Assembly (NCBI GenBank): GCA_963739515.1
Contig: CAVUAO010000002.1
Span: 248,001-312,000, forward strand
Length of the DNA: 64,000 nt
Origin: JBFYTX01 sp963739515
GTDB taxonomy: Bacteria; Chloroflexota; Dehalococcoidia; Dehalococcoidales; RBG-16-60-22
Reading direction: 5' to 3'
This document shows, in pieces, positions 8,194 to 17,495 of this stretch. The notes under the pieces are model-generated. The model was not told the origin of the DNA. It saw nothing but the letters and a program-made list of their open reading frames with translations, and searched no databases. The position numbers and the translations under genes were made by a program. Position 1 is the stretch's first letter. Every line of letters begins with the position of its first letter.

Positions 8194-9855
8194 TTAAACT
8201 TTAACCATAAACGGGAGAATCATGGGACGCCGCTTAGTCCGGTCGTAATAGAATTTTTCCAGCGTGTCCCTGACCTTGTTATTGATAAAACTCCACTCCG
8301 CGACTCGGCCGCCGCTGTGGTCCAGTGCGCGCGCCAGGAGCTCCCGGCTCTCTTCCATCATATCGCCGACCTGATTGGGGTCGATAAAGCCGCGGGTAAC
8401 GATATCGGGTCGGCCGACGACCTTGCCGGTCTGCCGGTTGACGGCGATAATCACCACGACGATGCCGTCGCGGGAAAGCATACGGCGTGTGCGCAGCACT
8501 ACCCCGCCGATGTCCCCCACGCTCAGGCCGTCCACGTAAACGTGCCCCGTGCCCACCTTTCCGGTCACTTTGGCGGTGTTGCCGCCCAGCTCCAGGACGT
8601 CGCCGTCCTCAAGCACGAAGATATTGCTTTTGGGTATCCCCACCGATTCCGCCAGGCGGCCGTGCAGGCTCAGGTGGCGGTACTCTCCGTGGACCGGGGC
8701 GAAAAACCTGGGCTTGACCAGACTCAATATCAGTTTTAGCTCTTCTTGGCTGCCGTGTCCGTGGACGTGCACCTGGGCGGTCTTATCGTACATCACCTGG
8801 GCGCCCTGCTTGAACAGGCTGTCCACCGTCCGGTTCACCAGGGACTCGTTGCCGGGGACGGGAGTGGCTGAGAGCACGATAGTATCACCGTGCTGGATGT
8901 GCACGTGGCGGTGATCGCGGTTGGCCATGCGCACCAGGGCGGAGGTAGGCTCTCCCTGGCTGCCCGTGGTCACCAGGACAATCTTTTCCGGGGGTAATTT
9001 CCTGATTTCATCGATATTCCCCAGCGTGCCGTCCGGGACTTTAAGGTAGCCCAGCTCCAGGGAAATAGCCACCGTATCCGTCATGGAACGCCCCACGACA
9101 AAGACGCGCCGCTGGTATTTGACGGCGGCGTCGATGACCTGCTGGATACGTGAAATCAGCGAAGAAAAGGTGGTGACGATGACCCTGCCCGGGGCGTTGG
9201 CGATAACGCGCTCCAGCGATTCGCCGACGATTTTCTCCGAGGGCGTATAGCCGGGAAGTTCGGCGTAGGTGGAATCGGAGAGGAGGAGCAGCACCCCTTG
9301 GGCTCCCAGCTGGGCCAGGCGGGAAAGGTCGGTGGGTTTGCCACTGACCGGCGTATGGTCGATTTTGAAGTCGCCGCTGTGGATTACGATGCCTTCAGGG
9401 GTGCGGATGATGATGCCGGCGGCGTCCGGGATGCTGTGGCAGACGGGGAAAAGCTCGACTTTGAAGCAGCCGAGCACGACTTCCTTGCCGTAATTCAATA
9501 CTTTCAGGTTAACCCCTTCTTTGGTCTTTCTTTCCTTGAGCTTGACGCTGATCAGCCCGTTGGTGAGTTTCGTGGAGTAGACCGGCACGCCGCTGAGCTG
9601 CGGCAGCACGTAGGGCAGGGCGCCGATGTGGTCCTCATGACCGTGGGTGATGATGATGCCCCGGACTTTGTCCTTTCTTTCGACCACGTAAGCGAGGTCG
9701 GGAATCACCAGGTCGATGCCGAGCATATCTTCTTCGGGGAACATGAGTCCGGCGTCGATGATGATGATGTCGTTTTCGTATTCCAGCACCATCATGTTCT
9801 TCCCGATTTCGCCCAGCCCGCCGAGGGGGATGACTTTTAACTTTGACCTTGACAT
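8194..9855 (-). CDS. rnj: Ribonuclease J
   Basis: A 553-residue MBL/beta-CASP ribonuclease for mRNA decay and rRNA maturation, with 5'-3' exonuclease and endonuclease activity. It shows LGGLGEIGKNM at the N-terminus, the HGHEDHIGALP zinc motif near residue 73, the SGDFK motif, the beta-CASP GRSM and TGSQGEP segments, and the C-terminal HVHGHGSQEE motif. Length fits RNase J1/J2. It is the middle gene of udg-rnj-ftsK, with 1-base gaps on both sides. Confidence 0.95.
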   Translation of the reverse strand: MSRSKLKVIPLGGLGEIGKNMMVLEYENDIIIIDAGLMFPEEDMLGIDLVIPDLAYVVERKDKVRGIIITHGHEDHIGALPYVLPQLSGVPVYSTKLTNGLISVKLKERKTKEGVNLKVLNYGKEVVLGCFKVELFPVCHSIPDAAGIIIRTPEGIVIHSGDFKIDHTPVSGKPTDLSRLAQLGAQGVLLLLSDSTYAELPGYTPSEKIVGESLERVIANAPGRVIVTTFSSLISRIQQVIDAAVKYQRRVFVVGRSMTDTVAISLELGYLKVPDGTLGNIDEIRKLPPEKIVLVTTGSQGEPTSALVRMANRDHRHVHIQHGDTIVLSATPVPGNESLVNRTVDSLFKQGAQVMYDKTAQVHVHGHGSQEELKLILSLVKPRFFAPVHGEYRHLSLHGRLAESVGIPKSNIFVLEDGDVLELGGNTAKVTGKVGTGHVYVDGLSVGDIGGVVLRTRRMLSRDGIVVVIIAVNRQTGKVVGRPDIVTRGFIDPNQVGDMMEESRELLARALDHSGGRVAEWSFINNKVRDTLEKFYYDRTKRRPMILPFMVKV

Positions 9856-9856
9856 A

Positions 9857-10480
9857 TTACTTAACCTCGAACATATTTAACTGCTGCCCGGCTTCGTTGG
9901 AAGGCTTGGCTTCTTCTATCCGGTTCGCCTCCGCCAGCACCTTGGGAATTTTCAGCATATCCGCTTCGATGGCCTGCTTCAGGCTCTGCTGGTGCAGGGC
10001 GGCGGCGGGGTGATACATGGCAAAATAGATGACGCCATCCTGTTTTTGGGCCGTGCCGTGAATCTTGCTGATGCTTTTACCCGGAAAGTAACTCGCCATG
10101 GAGTATCGCCCCAGGGTGACAATCATTTTGGGCTTGATTATCTCAATCTGACTATCGAGCCAATGCTGGCAGTTCTGGATCTCCGTCGGCAGGGGCTCAC
10201 GGTTTTCCGGGGGGCGGCATTTAATAACGTTAGCGATATAGACCTGCTGTCGTTTCAGATTTATGGAAGCCAGGAGCCTGTCCAGATACTGTCCCGCCGG
10301 CCCGACGAAGGGGCGTCCCTGCTGGTCTTCGTGCCATCCCGGGGCTTCGCCGATGAACATGATTTCGGCATTTTCTTTACCTTCGCCCGGCACCACGTGA
10401 CAGCGTAATTTAGCGATATCACATTTAAAGCATTGCCCTATCTGCTGGTAAAGCTCCGTCAGTGCCGCCATCTCGTTCAA
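9857..10480 (-). CDS. Type-4 uracil-DNA glycosylase
   Basis: A 207-residue family-4 UDG that removes uracil from DNA and carries a 4Fe-4S cluster. Visible features are CFKCDIAKLRCHVVPGEG (cluster cysteines at residues 17, 20), the active-site block GEAPGWHEDQQGRPFVGPAG, NVIKCRPPENR and the MYHPAAAL motif. The start is either TTG at 10480 or ATG at 10471; neither has a strong Shine-Dalgarno. First gene of the rnj-ftsK operon. Confidence 0.92.
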   Translation of the reverse strand: MNEMAALTELYQQIGQCFKCDIAKLRCHVVPGEGKENAEIMFIGEAPGWHEDQQGRPFVGPAGQYLDRLLASINLKRQQVYIANVIKCRPPENREPLPTEIQNCQHWLDSQIEIIKPKMIVTLGRYSMASYFPGKSISKIHGTAQKQDGVIYFAMYHPAAALHQQSLKQAIEADMLKIPKVLAEANRIEEAKPSNEAGQQLNMFEVK

Positions 10481-10521
10481 TCTCTAAAATCATGATAACA
10501 CCGTAAATATGTCAAGTCAAT

Positions 10522-11742
10522 TCAGTTGAGCCTGTTTTTATATATAGCAAACCAGTTCAGGAACCCTATAGAGGCCGCGACGGCGATGGCGGCGATGACT
10601 CCCCACATCACGGGCGGCGTGCCCGCAGCGGCATCGAATAGCGCGCCCCCCAGCAGCGGCCCGATGGCTATTCCTATGCCGGAGCCGGTGCCCAGCAGTC
10701 CCATATATCTTCCACGCTGGTCCGGCGGCGCCAGCCGGCCGACCGTGGAAGAAGCCGAGGGGACGAAGAGTAGCTCACCCACGGTGATGAACAGGATAGC
10801 CATAACTGACCACGTAAAACTGGTAATCCAGCCGAGGGATAGGTAGCCCAGCCCGAATATCAGGCTCCCCAGGAAGAGGGCGTTTTTGTCGCCCATCCTC
10901 GTGGCCACCATCCGGGTAATCGGGTACTGGAAAATTACGGCAAACGCCGAGGCAATCGTGATGATAATTCCGTACTGGGCGGCCGTAAAACCCAGCCTGT
11001 CCACGACGAACACCGAATACATATTCACAATCTGCGTGTAGGCGATGAATACCAGCAGGTTCAGGCCGATGTAATAGAACAGGGCTTTATCCGGCTTTAT
11101 TTGAAAAGCGGTCTTAAACCCCATTCCGCTTTTCGTGCCCGTGTAGGATTCTTTCAGGGCCGCCAGTATCAATATAAAGGAGGCGGTGCTCGTGAGAATG
11201 GCGAGACCGAAAAGCCAGGCATAAGAAAGCGATGCGAACATGAAGCCGCCCAGCAGTGGCCCGATAACCCAGCCGATATTCGCCACGATTTGCGCGATGC
11301 CGTAAGCCTCGGTCAGCCGTTCCCCGGGAGCCAGGTCGATGATGATAGCGGTGGCGGCCGGTTGCTTCATGCCGCTGAAGAAGCCGCCCGCGATGTAGAT
11401 GAAAGCGATGGACCATATCGGCGTGGTAAAGGCAATGGATAACGTCAGGGCGATGTCCACCAGGATGTCCACGGCGGAAAAGAAAATCATGGCTTTTCTG
11501 CGGCCGAACCTGTCTGTGACCATGCCCCCCAGTGCCTGGCTCGCCGCGCCGGACAGGGACGCTATAGCCACCACCGTCCCGGCCGCCGTCATGGTCAGGC
11601 CGCGCGTCTGGCTGAGATACAAAAGGAAAAACGGCCCGTAGATGGCAAAAGCGAACATGCCGAGAAAGCGCACGGTGATGGCGATCCAGACACCGGACGC
11701 AAAATCACTGAATCTAAAATTTATGAAACGTCTTCTTTCCAT
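10522..11742 (-). CDS. MFS transporter (drug/metabolite efflux type)
   Basis: A 406-residue protein with twelve predicted membrane segments. The cytoplasmic loop after helix 2 reads GGMVTDRFGRRKAM, the MFS motif A that governs conformational switching. The helix-5 glycine-rich segment (IGWVIGPLLGG) matches motif C of antiporters, so proton-coupled export is likely, but the substrate cannot be inferred. No partner regulator is adjacent. Confidence 0.88.
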   Translation of the reverse strand: MERRRFINFRFSDFASGVWIAITVRFLGMFAFAIYGPFFLLYLSQTRGLTMTAAGTVVAIASLSGAASQALGGMVTDRFGRRKAMIFFSAVDILVDIALTLSIAFTTPIWSIAFIYIAGGFFSGMKQPAATAIIIDLAPGERLTEAYGIAQIVANIGWVIGPLLGGFMFASLSYAWLFGLAILTSTASFILILAALKESYTGTKSGMGFKTAFQIKPDKALFYYIGLNLLVFIAYTQIVNMYSVFVVDRLGFTAAQYGIIITIASAFAVIFQYPITRMVATRMGDKNALFLGSLIFGLGYLSLGWITSFTWSVMAILFITVGELLFVPSASSTVGRLAPPDQRGRYMGLLGTGSGIGIAIGPLLGGALFDAAAGTPPVMWGVIAAIAVAASIGFLNWFAIYKNRLN

Positions 11743-11865
11743 GCGATATTATCCCGGGGATATTTAAAGTGCGGCGCCGCTACGGGAGTAAAAGTCCATT
11801 ATATAACAGAAATACTGTAAAGGCAAAGCCAATGAATCGAAAAAGGGGAAGGGTGAAAGAAGGGC

Positions 11866-12336
11866 TTATTTTACTACCGGCAACTCGTCCTTCTCCCAAT
11901 TGGAAATACCGCCGGTCATGTTAATGACATGTTTGAAACCCGCTTCTTCCATGGTCATCCGGGCGGCGGCGGAGCGTAATCCGGTGCGGCAATAGACGAT
12001 ATAGGTGATATCTTTATCGAGCTGGCTGATTTCATCTTTAAAGCTGGACGAGTTAAAGTCTATATTGATGGCGTCCCGGATATGCCCCCCGGCATATTCC
12101 GTATCGCTGCGAACATCGATAATGACCGGTATGCCCATCGTCTCGCTTGTCCCGATAATACCGAAGGCATCCTCGGGGGTAACATCTTTAATGGGCTGCC
12201 CGGTATTTCTATCAATAACGATGGAATAGCCGTCAACAATACCGTTCCAGCCCCAGCGTGGTAACGCACCGGAAGTCGCGGAAGTCTCACCAGTGAGACT
12301 TGCACATCCGCTGAGAAAAACTATTAGAAATGCCAA
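11866..12336 (-). CDS. Rhodanese-domain lipoprotein
   Basis: The body is a single rhodanese domain: VIIDVRSDTEYAGGHIRDAINI followed by the catalytic Cys loop YCRTGLRS, which would carry a persulfide. The N-terminus FLIVFLSGCASL is a lipobox, so it should be anchored outside the membrane. The 5' end is uncertain. The listed start is a TTG inside the signal peptide with no Shine-Dalgarno. Codons upstream (to about 12375) read as the missing signal-peptide half but lack a start codon; an ATG at 12383 is in another frame and would be joined if the G run at 12357-12361 had one more base. Confidence 0.75.
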   Translation of the reverse strand: MAFLIVFLSGCASLTGETSATSGALPRWGWNGIVDGYSIVIDRNTGQPIKDVTPEDAFGIIGTSETMGIPVIIDVRSDTEYAGGHIRDAINIDFNSSSFKDEISQLDKDITYIVYCRTGLRSAAARMTMEEAGFKHVINMTGGISNWEKDELPVVK

Positions 12337-12400
12337 TAGTGACAGGAAGAAACACAGGGGGATACGAGCCGATTTATCATCATTTTCTAGCTTGTCATGA

Positions 12401-13993
12401 TTAAAGGCTGACGAGCTTAACGGAATAAACGTCCGGGATGGCTAGGATTTGCTTTTGCTGCTTCTCCGGCATGGGCTCGTCCAGGGTGAGGACCAGCAGG
12501 GCCTGGCCGCGTGGCTTGAGGCGCCCCAGGTGCATAAAGCTGATATTTATATCGGCGTCGCCGGTGATTTTACCCACCGCGCCGATGAGGCCAGGTCGGT
12601 CCTTATGGTCGCTGAATAAAAAGTATGACCCGGGCGTGGGCACGATGTCCAGCCGGAAATCGTTGACCCGCACGATATGCGACTCGTTCTGGATGATGGT
12701 ACCGGCTGCCGTATAAGAACCGGCTGTGGTCGTTATGGAGATAGAAAGCAGGCTGGCGTAGTTGATGCAGTTGGCTTCTTTTTCTTCTACGACGGACAGG
12801 CCGCGCTTGGCGGCGATGAGGTTGGCATTGACGATATTGACCCTTTCTTCGCTGTAGCCTTCGAGCAGCCCGCCGACCACGGCCGCCTTGAGGGGATTGG
12901 TATCGTAGTTGGCAATATCGCCTTCGTACCTGACGCGGATTGTTTGGGCCTGTCCCTCGCCGAGCGTGTAGACAAGTTTACATAACATCCTTGCCAGCTT
13001 CATATAAGGCGCTAGCGCCGTGAGAGTTTCTGCGGGGATATAGGGGACGTTGATGGCCGAGCGGGCCGGCTGTCCTCTGAATACATCGACTATCTGTTCG
13101 GCGACATCCCGGGCCGCCAGTACCTGCGCTTCGGTGGTGGAGGCGCCCAGGTGGGGGGTCACGATAATGCTGTCCACGCCGAACAGGATGCTCTGGGTGC
13201 AGGGCTCCTTTTCAAAAACGTCGATGGCCGCGCCGGCCAGTTTTTTATCTTTAATGGCTTTGACCAGCGCCTCTTCATCGATAAGGCCGCCGCGGGCGCA
13301 GTTGATGATGCGCAAATTAGGTTTAGCCATCGCCAGCTCTTTAGCGCCGATCATGCCTTTGGTTTGAGGAGTCAGGGGAATATGCAGGGTAATAAAGTCC
13401 GACTCCTTAAGCAGGCGCGATAAATCGACGAGCTCCACTTCTAGCTTTTGAGCATATTCCACCGAGACCAGGGGGTCGATGCCGATGAGCTTCATCTCAA
13501 AGCCCTGGGCGCGCTTGGCGACCTCTGAGCCGACGTTACCCAGGCCGATTATACCTAATGTCTTACCGCGCAGCTCCGTTCCCATGAACTCGTTGCGTTT
13601 CCATTGGCAGGCCTTGAGCGAGGCGTTGGCTTGCGGGATATTGCGCGCTAGCGCCAGCAGCAGGGCAAAGGTATGCTCGGCGGCGGAGACGGTATTGCCC
13701 GTGGGGGCATTGACCACGACCACGCCGCAGCGCGTGGCGGCTTCGACGTCCACGTTATCGATGCCGACGCCCGCCCGGGCAATGACCTGGAGCTTCTTGC
13801 CCGCCTCGATAATTGCCGCCGTGACCTTCGTCTGGCTGCGTACCATTAGGGCTTCGTAATCGCCGATAATGGCGATAATTTCTTCCGGTTTCAGCGTGGT
13901 CTTCACATCGACCTGTGCCTCTTTTTTCAGGACTTCAATGCCCTCTTCGGAAACGGGGTCGGTAATGAGCACCCTTTTTCGCTTTTCCGCCAT
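12401..13993 (-). CDS. serA: D-3-phosphoglycerate dehydrogenase
   Basis: A 530-residue long-form SerA, the first enzyme of serine synthesis. It has the NAD-binding GIIGLGNVGSEVAKRA motif near residue 147, the catalytic Arg and Glu in INCARGGLIDEEAL, and His in VTPHLGAST. An allosteric substrate-binding domain (about 320-450) is followed by a C-terminal ACT domain (DRPGLIGAVGKI, about 455-530) that normally senses serine. It lies directly downstream of a class-V aminotransferase, the likely next pathway step. Confidence 0.95.
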   Translation of the reverse strand: MAEKRKRVLITDPVSEEGIEVLKKEAQVDVKTTLKPEEIIAIIGDYEALMVRSQTKVTAAIIEAGKKLQVIARAGVGIDNVDVEAATRCGVVVVNAPTGNTVSAAEHTFALLLALARNIPQANASLKACQWKRNEFMGTELRGKTLGIIGLGNVGSEVAKRAQGFEMKLIGIDPLVSVEYAQKLEVELVDLSRLLKESDFITLHIPLTPQTKGMIGAKELAMAKPNLRIINCARGGLIDEEALVKAIKDKKLAGAAIDVFEKEPCTQSILFGVDSIIVTPHLGASTTEAQVLAARDVAEQIVDVFRGQPARSAINVPYIPAETLTALAPYMKLARMLCKLVYTLGEGQAQTIRVRYEGDIANYDTNPLKAAVVGGLLEGYSEERVNIVNANLIAAKRGLSVVEEKEANCINYASLLSISITTTAGSYTAAGTIIQNESHIVRVNDFRLDIVPTPGSYFLFSDHKDRPGLIGAVGKITGDADINISFMHLGRLKPRGQALLVLTLDEPMPEKQQKQILAIPDVYSVKLVSL

Positions 13994-14013
13994 ATTTTTA
14001 TCCTTGTTTCCCG

Positions 14014-15105
14014 TTATTTTTCAAATCCGGCTAAAGGCAGGACTTTTTCTATCGCTGTTAGTATTTCTTTGATGTCTTTCTCGTTGACCATGCCCAGGTG
14101 GCCGATGCGGAATATCTTGCCGTCCAGCGTTTGCTGACCGCCGGCCAGCACTACCTTGTACTCATCGCGGAGGACCTGGCGCAGCTTTTTGCCGTCGAGA
14201 CCTTCGGGGATGCCTACCGCCGTGACCGTGTTCGAGGCGTGGGCCGGGTCGGCGAAGAGGGGCAGCCCCAGCTTTTTAATGCCGTCGCGCGTCATTTTAC
14301 CGATACGCTCATGGCGCGCAAAGATATTCTTGATACCCTCTTTAAGCATCATTTTCAAGGCTACACTGAACGCGAAAACAATAGAGATAGCCGGCGTCCA
14401 GGGGTTCTCTTTCTTCTCATCGTAGTTCTTCTTCGCCCGGGTAAAGTCCCAGTAGAAACGGGGCATCTTGGCGGCGGCGTGGGCCTGCCAGGCTTCCGCG
14501 CTGATACTGACCATGGCCATGCCGGGTGGGACCATCCAGCCTTTCTGGGAGGCGGTGATGACGACATCGCCGCGCCAGTCATCAACCGGCAGGCTGATCG
14601 AACCCAGGCTGCTGATGGCGTCTACGATGAAGAGCTTGCCGGCGTCTTTTACCACCTCGCTGATAGCGGCAAGGTCGTTAGTCACGCCGGTCGAGGTCTC
14701 GTTATGGGTCACCATGACGGCTTTGATGCCGGGATTATCTTTAAGCGCTTTCTTGATCGCCTCGGGGTCGGCCGCTTTGCCCCATTCCGCCTTGAGCGAG
14801 ACGACGTCCGCCCCGAACTCCTTGGCAATGGCCGCAAAACGGTCGCCAAAAACACCGATGCTCACCGAGAGCACTTTATCTCCCGCCGATAACATATTGA
14901 CTATGGCTGCCTCCAGGCCGCCCGTGCCGGAGCCGGTCAGCAGCAGGAGGTCGTTGTTGGTCTGGAATACCTTTTTCAGGTTCGTGGTCACGTCCGTTAT
15001 CAACTGGTGGAACTCCGGGCCGCGGTGGTTGACCATCTGCCAGGCCATCGCCTTGAGGACTTCGGGCGGGCAGGGGGTCGGGCCGGGGACGCGTAATTGT
15101 GCCAT
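14014..15105 (-). CDS. Class-V aminotransferase (alanine-glyoxylate/serine-pyruvate type)
   Basis: A 363-residue PLP enzyme of fold type I. The N-terminus RVPGPTPCPPEVL is typical of the AGT/PucG branch, and the PLP lysine is in TASQKGWMVPPG near residue 187. Because it sits 20 bases upstream of serA, it probably aminates the 3-phosphohydroxypyruvate or hydroxypyruvate made by SerA, replacing SerC; glycine formation from glyoxylate is an alternative. A strong AGAGGAG lies upstream of the ATG. Confidence 0.9.
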   Translation of the reverse strand: MAQLRVPGPTPCPPEVLKAMAWQMVNHRGPEFHQLITDVTTNLKKVFQTNNDLLLLTGSGTGGLEAAIVNMLSAGDKVLSVSIGVFGDRFAAIAKEFGADVVSLKAEWGKAADPEAIKKALKDNPGIKAVMVTHNETSTGVTNDLAAISEVVKDAGKLFIVDAISSLGSISLPVDDWRGDVVITASQKGWMVPPGMAMVSISAEAWQAHAAAKMPRFYWDFTRAKKNYDEKKENPWTPAISIVFAFSVALKMMLKEGIKNIFARHERIGKMTRDGIKKLGLPLFADPAHASNTVTAVGIPEGLDGKKLRQVLRDEYKVVLAGGQQTLDGKIFRIGHLGMVNEKDIKEILTAIEKVLPLAGFEK

Positions 15106-15124
15106 GGTTCTTCTCCTCTGGTAT

Positions 15125-16354
15125 TTAGTCTATATTGATTACTTTCACAAAACGGTGCTTGCCGACTTTTACCACCGCGCCGCTGGATACCTGGAACTGG
15201 TACCTGTGGACCTTCTTGCCGCCTATTTCCACCGCCCCCTGGTTAATCAACCGGCTGGCTTCACTGATGCTGGTCGCCGTGCCGGTCACCTTGAGCAGCT
15301 GCCGCACGTCAACCTCGCCGGTGGCGAAACGGAGGGTGTTGAAAGAGATGCGACACTCCTGTACTTCCGTCGGCAGTTCTTTATTTTGTACGACTTTTTC
15401 GAAGTGCTCCTCAGCATATTTAGCTTCTTTATCCGTGTAAAGCTGGTTAACGATTTCCCTGGCGAGGCGCTTTTTCAAAGACATCGGGTTCACGCCGCTT
15501 TCCAGCTGCTTCCGGAACTCGCCGAGCTCTTCACCGGTAACATCGGTCACCAGTTCGAAATACTGCATGATGAGGTCGTCGCGGATGGACATGACCTTGC
15601 CGTAGACGTCCTGCGGCGGCTCGGCGATGCCGATGTAGTTCCCGAGGCTCTTGCTCATTTTCTGGACGCCGTCGGTCCCCACGAGCAGCGGGCACATGAA
15701 GCACTGCTGGGGCTTTTGCCCCATCATGGACTGGAGCTCCCGCCCGACGAGGAAGTTGAACTTCTGGTCAGTGCCGCCGAGCTCGACGTCCGCCGCCACC
15801 GCCACCGAATCGTAGGCCTGCAGCAGCGGGTATAGCAGCTCGGTGATGGCGATGGGCCGTCCCTCGTTGTATCTTTTATTGAAGTCTTCTCTGGCCAGGA
15901 ACTGGGCGACGGTAAACTTGCTGGTCAAATGGACGACGTCGCCGAGGTCGAACTTGCCGAACCACTCGCTTTGCCACCTGACCTCGGTCTTGCCTTTGTC
16001 GACGATTTTGAAGAACTGCTGCAAATAGGTCTCGGCGTTGGCCAGTACCTCTTTTTTGGTCAGCATCGGCCGGGTGGCCGAAGCCCCGCTCGGGTCGCCG
16101 ATTTGTGCCGTCCAGTCGCCGACGATAATGACGACCTCGTGTCCGAGTTCCTGGAACTGGCGCATCTTGCGGAGCGTCACCATGTGTCCTAGGTGGATGT
16201 CCGGCCGGCTCGGGTCGAGGCCTTCTTTTATACGCAGCTTTTTCCCCGAGCTGAGCAGCGGCACCAGCTCGTCTTTGACGATGATTTCCGCCACCGCCCG
16301 GTTGAGTAAATAGTCGAGGTGTTTGAGATTTAAATTTTCCGGCGACGTAGCCAT
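15125..16354 (-). CDS. tyrS: Tyrosyl-tRNA synthetase
   Basis: A 409-residue class-I synthetase that charges tRNA-Tyr. The HIGH-equivalent motif is DIHLGHM near residue 54, KMSKS is in VQKMSKSLGN near residue 230, and tyrosine recognition is in ELGGTDQKFN. The C-terminal S4 RNA-binding domain starts near residue 340 (VRQLLKVTGTATS). The start lies 2 bases after the ribF stop; they are co-transcribed. There is no T-box leader because no untranslated leader precedes it. Confidence 0.95.
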   Translation of the reverse strand: MATSPENLNLKHLDYLLNRAVAEIIVKDELVPLLSSGKKLRIKEGLDPSRPDIHLGHMVTLRKMRQFQELGHEVVIIVGDWTAQIGDPSGASATRPMLTKKEVLANAETYLQQFFKIVDKGKTEVRWQSEWFGKFDLGDVVHLTSKFTVAQFLAREDFNKRYNEGRPIAITELLYPLLQAYDSVAVAADVELGGTDQKFNFLVGRELQSMMGQKPQQCFMCPLLVGTDGVQKMSKSLGNYIGIAEPPQDVYGKVMSIRDDLIMQYFELVTDVTGEELGEFRKQLESGVNPMSLKKRLAREIVNQLYTDKEAKYAEEHFEKVVQNKELPTEVQECRISFNTLRFATGEVDVRQLLKVTGTATSISEASRLINQGAVEIGGKKVHRYQFQVSSGAVVKVGKHRFVKVINID

Positions 16355-16356
16355 AA

Positions 16357-17289
16357 TCAGTTCACACCTGTTGCTTTAAGTATCGTTTTCCCCTGCCGCA
16401 CATCCTCGGCCAGTTGTTTTTTCAGTTCATCGGCGTTTTTAAATTTCTTTTCGTCGCGGACCCTGGCGACGAAGTCCACCGATAGCTCGCGCCCGTAGAG
16501 ATCGCCCGAATAGTCGAGAAGGTATGTCTCGATAGTGCGGTCGGCTTTGCCGAAGGTCGGGTTCCTGCCGACATTCGTCATCGACTGGAATACCTTGCCG
16601 TTCATATGGGCCAGGCCGGCATAAACGCCGTCGGGAGGCAGCGCCTGCCCTGAGTTGACGTCCAGGTTGGCTGTAGGGAACCCCAGGCTTTCGCCCCGTC
16701 CCGCTCCCGTAACTACCTTGCCGTAAAGGTTGAAGTAGCGACCGGTCAGTTCGCGCACCTTTTTCATATCTCCTTGAGATATCGCCTTCCTGATGGCGGT
16801 GCTGCTGACCACTTCGCCGTTGATCTCCAGCGGCGGCACTATCGTGAGGCTGAAATCCATTTCTTTACCTAGTTTCCGCAAGGTATCGGCATCGCCCGTC
16901 CTCTCTTTGCCCAGGGCAAAGTCCGGGCCGACCACCAGGCCCCGCATTTTCAGGTGCTTTTGCAGTAAATGAATAAACTCCCGGGCGCTGAGCCCGGCCA
17001 GCTCCGCCGTAAACGATAGGGGCACGATGAAATCAACTCCTTCGTCCCGGAGGAGCTTTGTTCTCGTCTTGATATCGGTGAGGAAAGGCAGCTTTTTCCC
17101 CGACGATAAAACGTCTTCCGGGTGCTGCCGGAAAGTCACCACGCCGGAAAGCCAGTGCCGCCTGGCCGCCTGTTCGAGCAGCTCGGCGATAAGGCGTTGG
17201 TGGCCCAGGTGCACGCCGTCGAAGACGCCGATGCTCAGCAGGGTGTCCCGCTCGGGCGAAAATGCCGCTAATTCTTCCTCGATTGTCAC
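16357..17289 (-). CDS. ribF: Bifunctional riboflavin kinase/FAD synthetase
   Basis: A 310-residue enzyme making FMN and FAD from riboflavin. The N-terminal nucleotidyltransferase has GVFDGVHLGHQRLI (residues 17-30) and STAIRKAI; the C-terminal kinase has GRGESLGFPTANLD. A GTG start is preceded by AGAGG and AAGG. It heads the ribF-tyrS-aminotransferase-serA operon; a promoter lies just upstream. Confidence 0.95.
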   Translation of the reverse strand: MTIEEELAAFSPERDTLLSIGVFDGVHLGHQRLIAELLEQAARRHWLSGVVTFRQHPEDVLSSGKKLPFLTDIKTRTKLLRDEGVDFIVPLSFTAELAGLSAREFIHLLQKHLKMRGLVVGPDFALGKERTGDADTLRKLGKEMDFSLTIVPPLEINGEVVSSTAIRKAISQGDMKKVRELTGRYFNLYGKVVTGAGRGESLGFPTANLDVNSGQALPPDGVYAGLAHMNGKVFQSMTNVGRNPTFGKADRTIETYLLDYSGDLYGRELSVDFVARVRDEKKFKNADELKKQLAEDVRQGKTILKATGVN

Positions 17290-17317
17290 GACCTTAACCT
17301 CTGCGATAATTAATTCA

Positions 17318-17348
17318 ATTATACTACAAAAACCGAGCTATGCGTCAA
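17318..17348 (-). promoter_or_regulatory. Promoter candidate for the ribF operon
   Basis: On the minus strand, TTGACG (17348-17343), a 19-base spacer and a consensus TATAAT (17323-17318), about 29 bases before the GTG at 17289. The spacer is 2 bases longer than optimal. Confidence 0.5.
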
Positions 17349-17403
17349 CGTATTGAAATAGCGAGAAACTAATATCATTACTAATATATTAAACTTACTG
17401 ATA

Positions 17404-17486
17404 TCGGGGCGTTTAAGAGGGGCGCCGCCCCTCTTCTTTTCCTTCCCGCTCCTTTATTAAAGGAGGGGGCTATCGGGGGAGATTTT
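17404..17486 (+). repeat. Double-hairpin intergenic element, copy B
   Basis: Starts GGGGCGTTTAAGAGGGG. First hairpin: AAGAGGGG (17415-17422) and CCCCTCTT (17428-17435) around CGCCG. Second hairpin: CTCCTTTATTAAAGGAG centred near 17457, followed by GGGGGC and a GGGGGA tail. The second stem is shorter and different in sequence from copy A, yet still paired. Confidence 0.7.
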
Positions 17487-17495
17487 GTTAAACCG

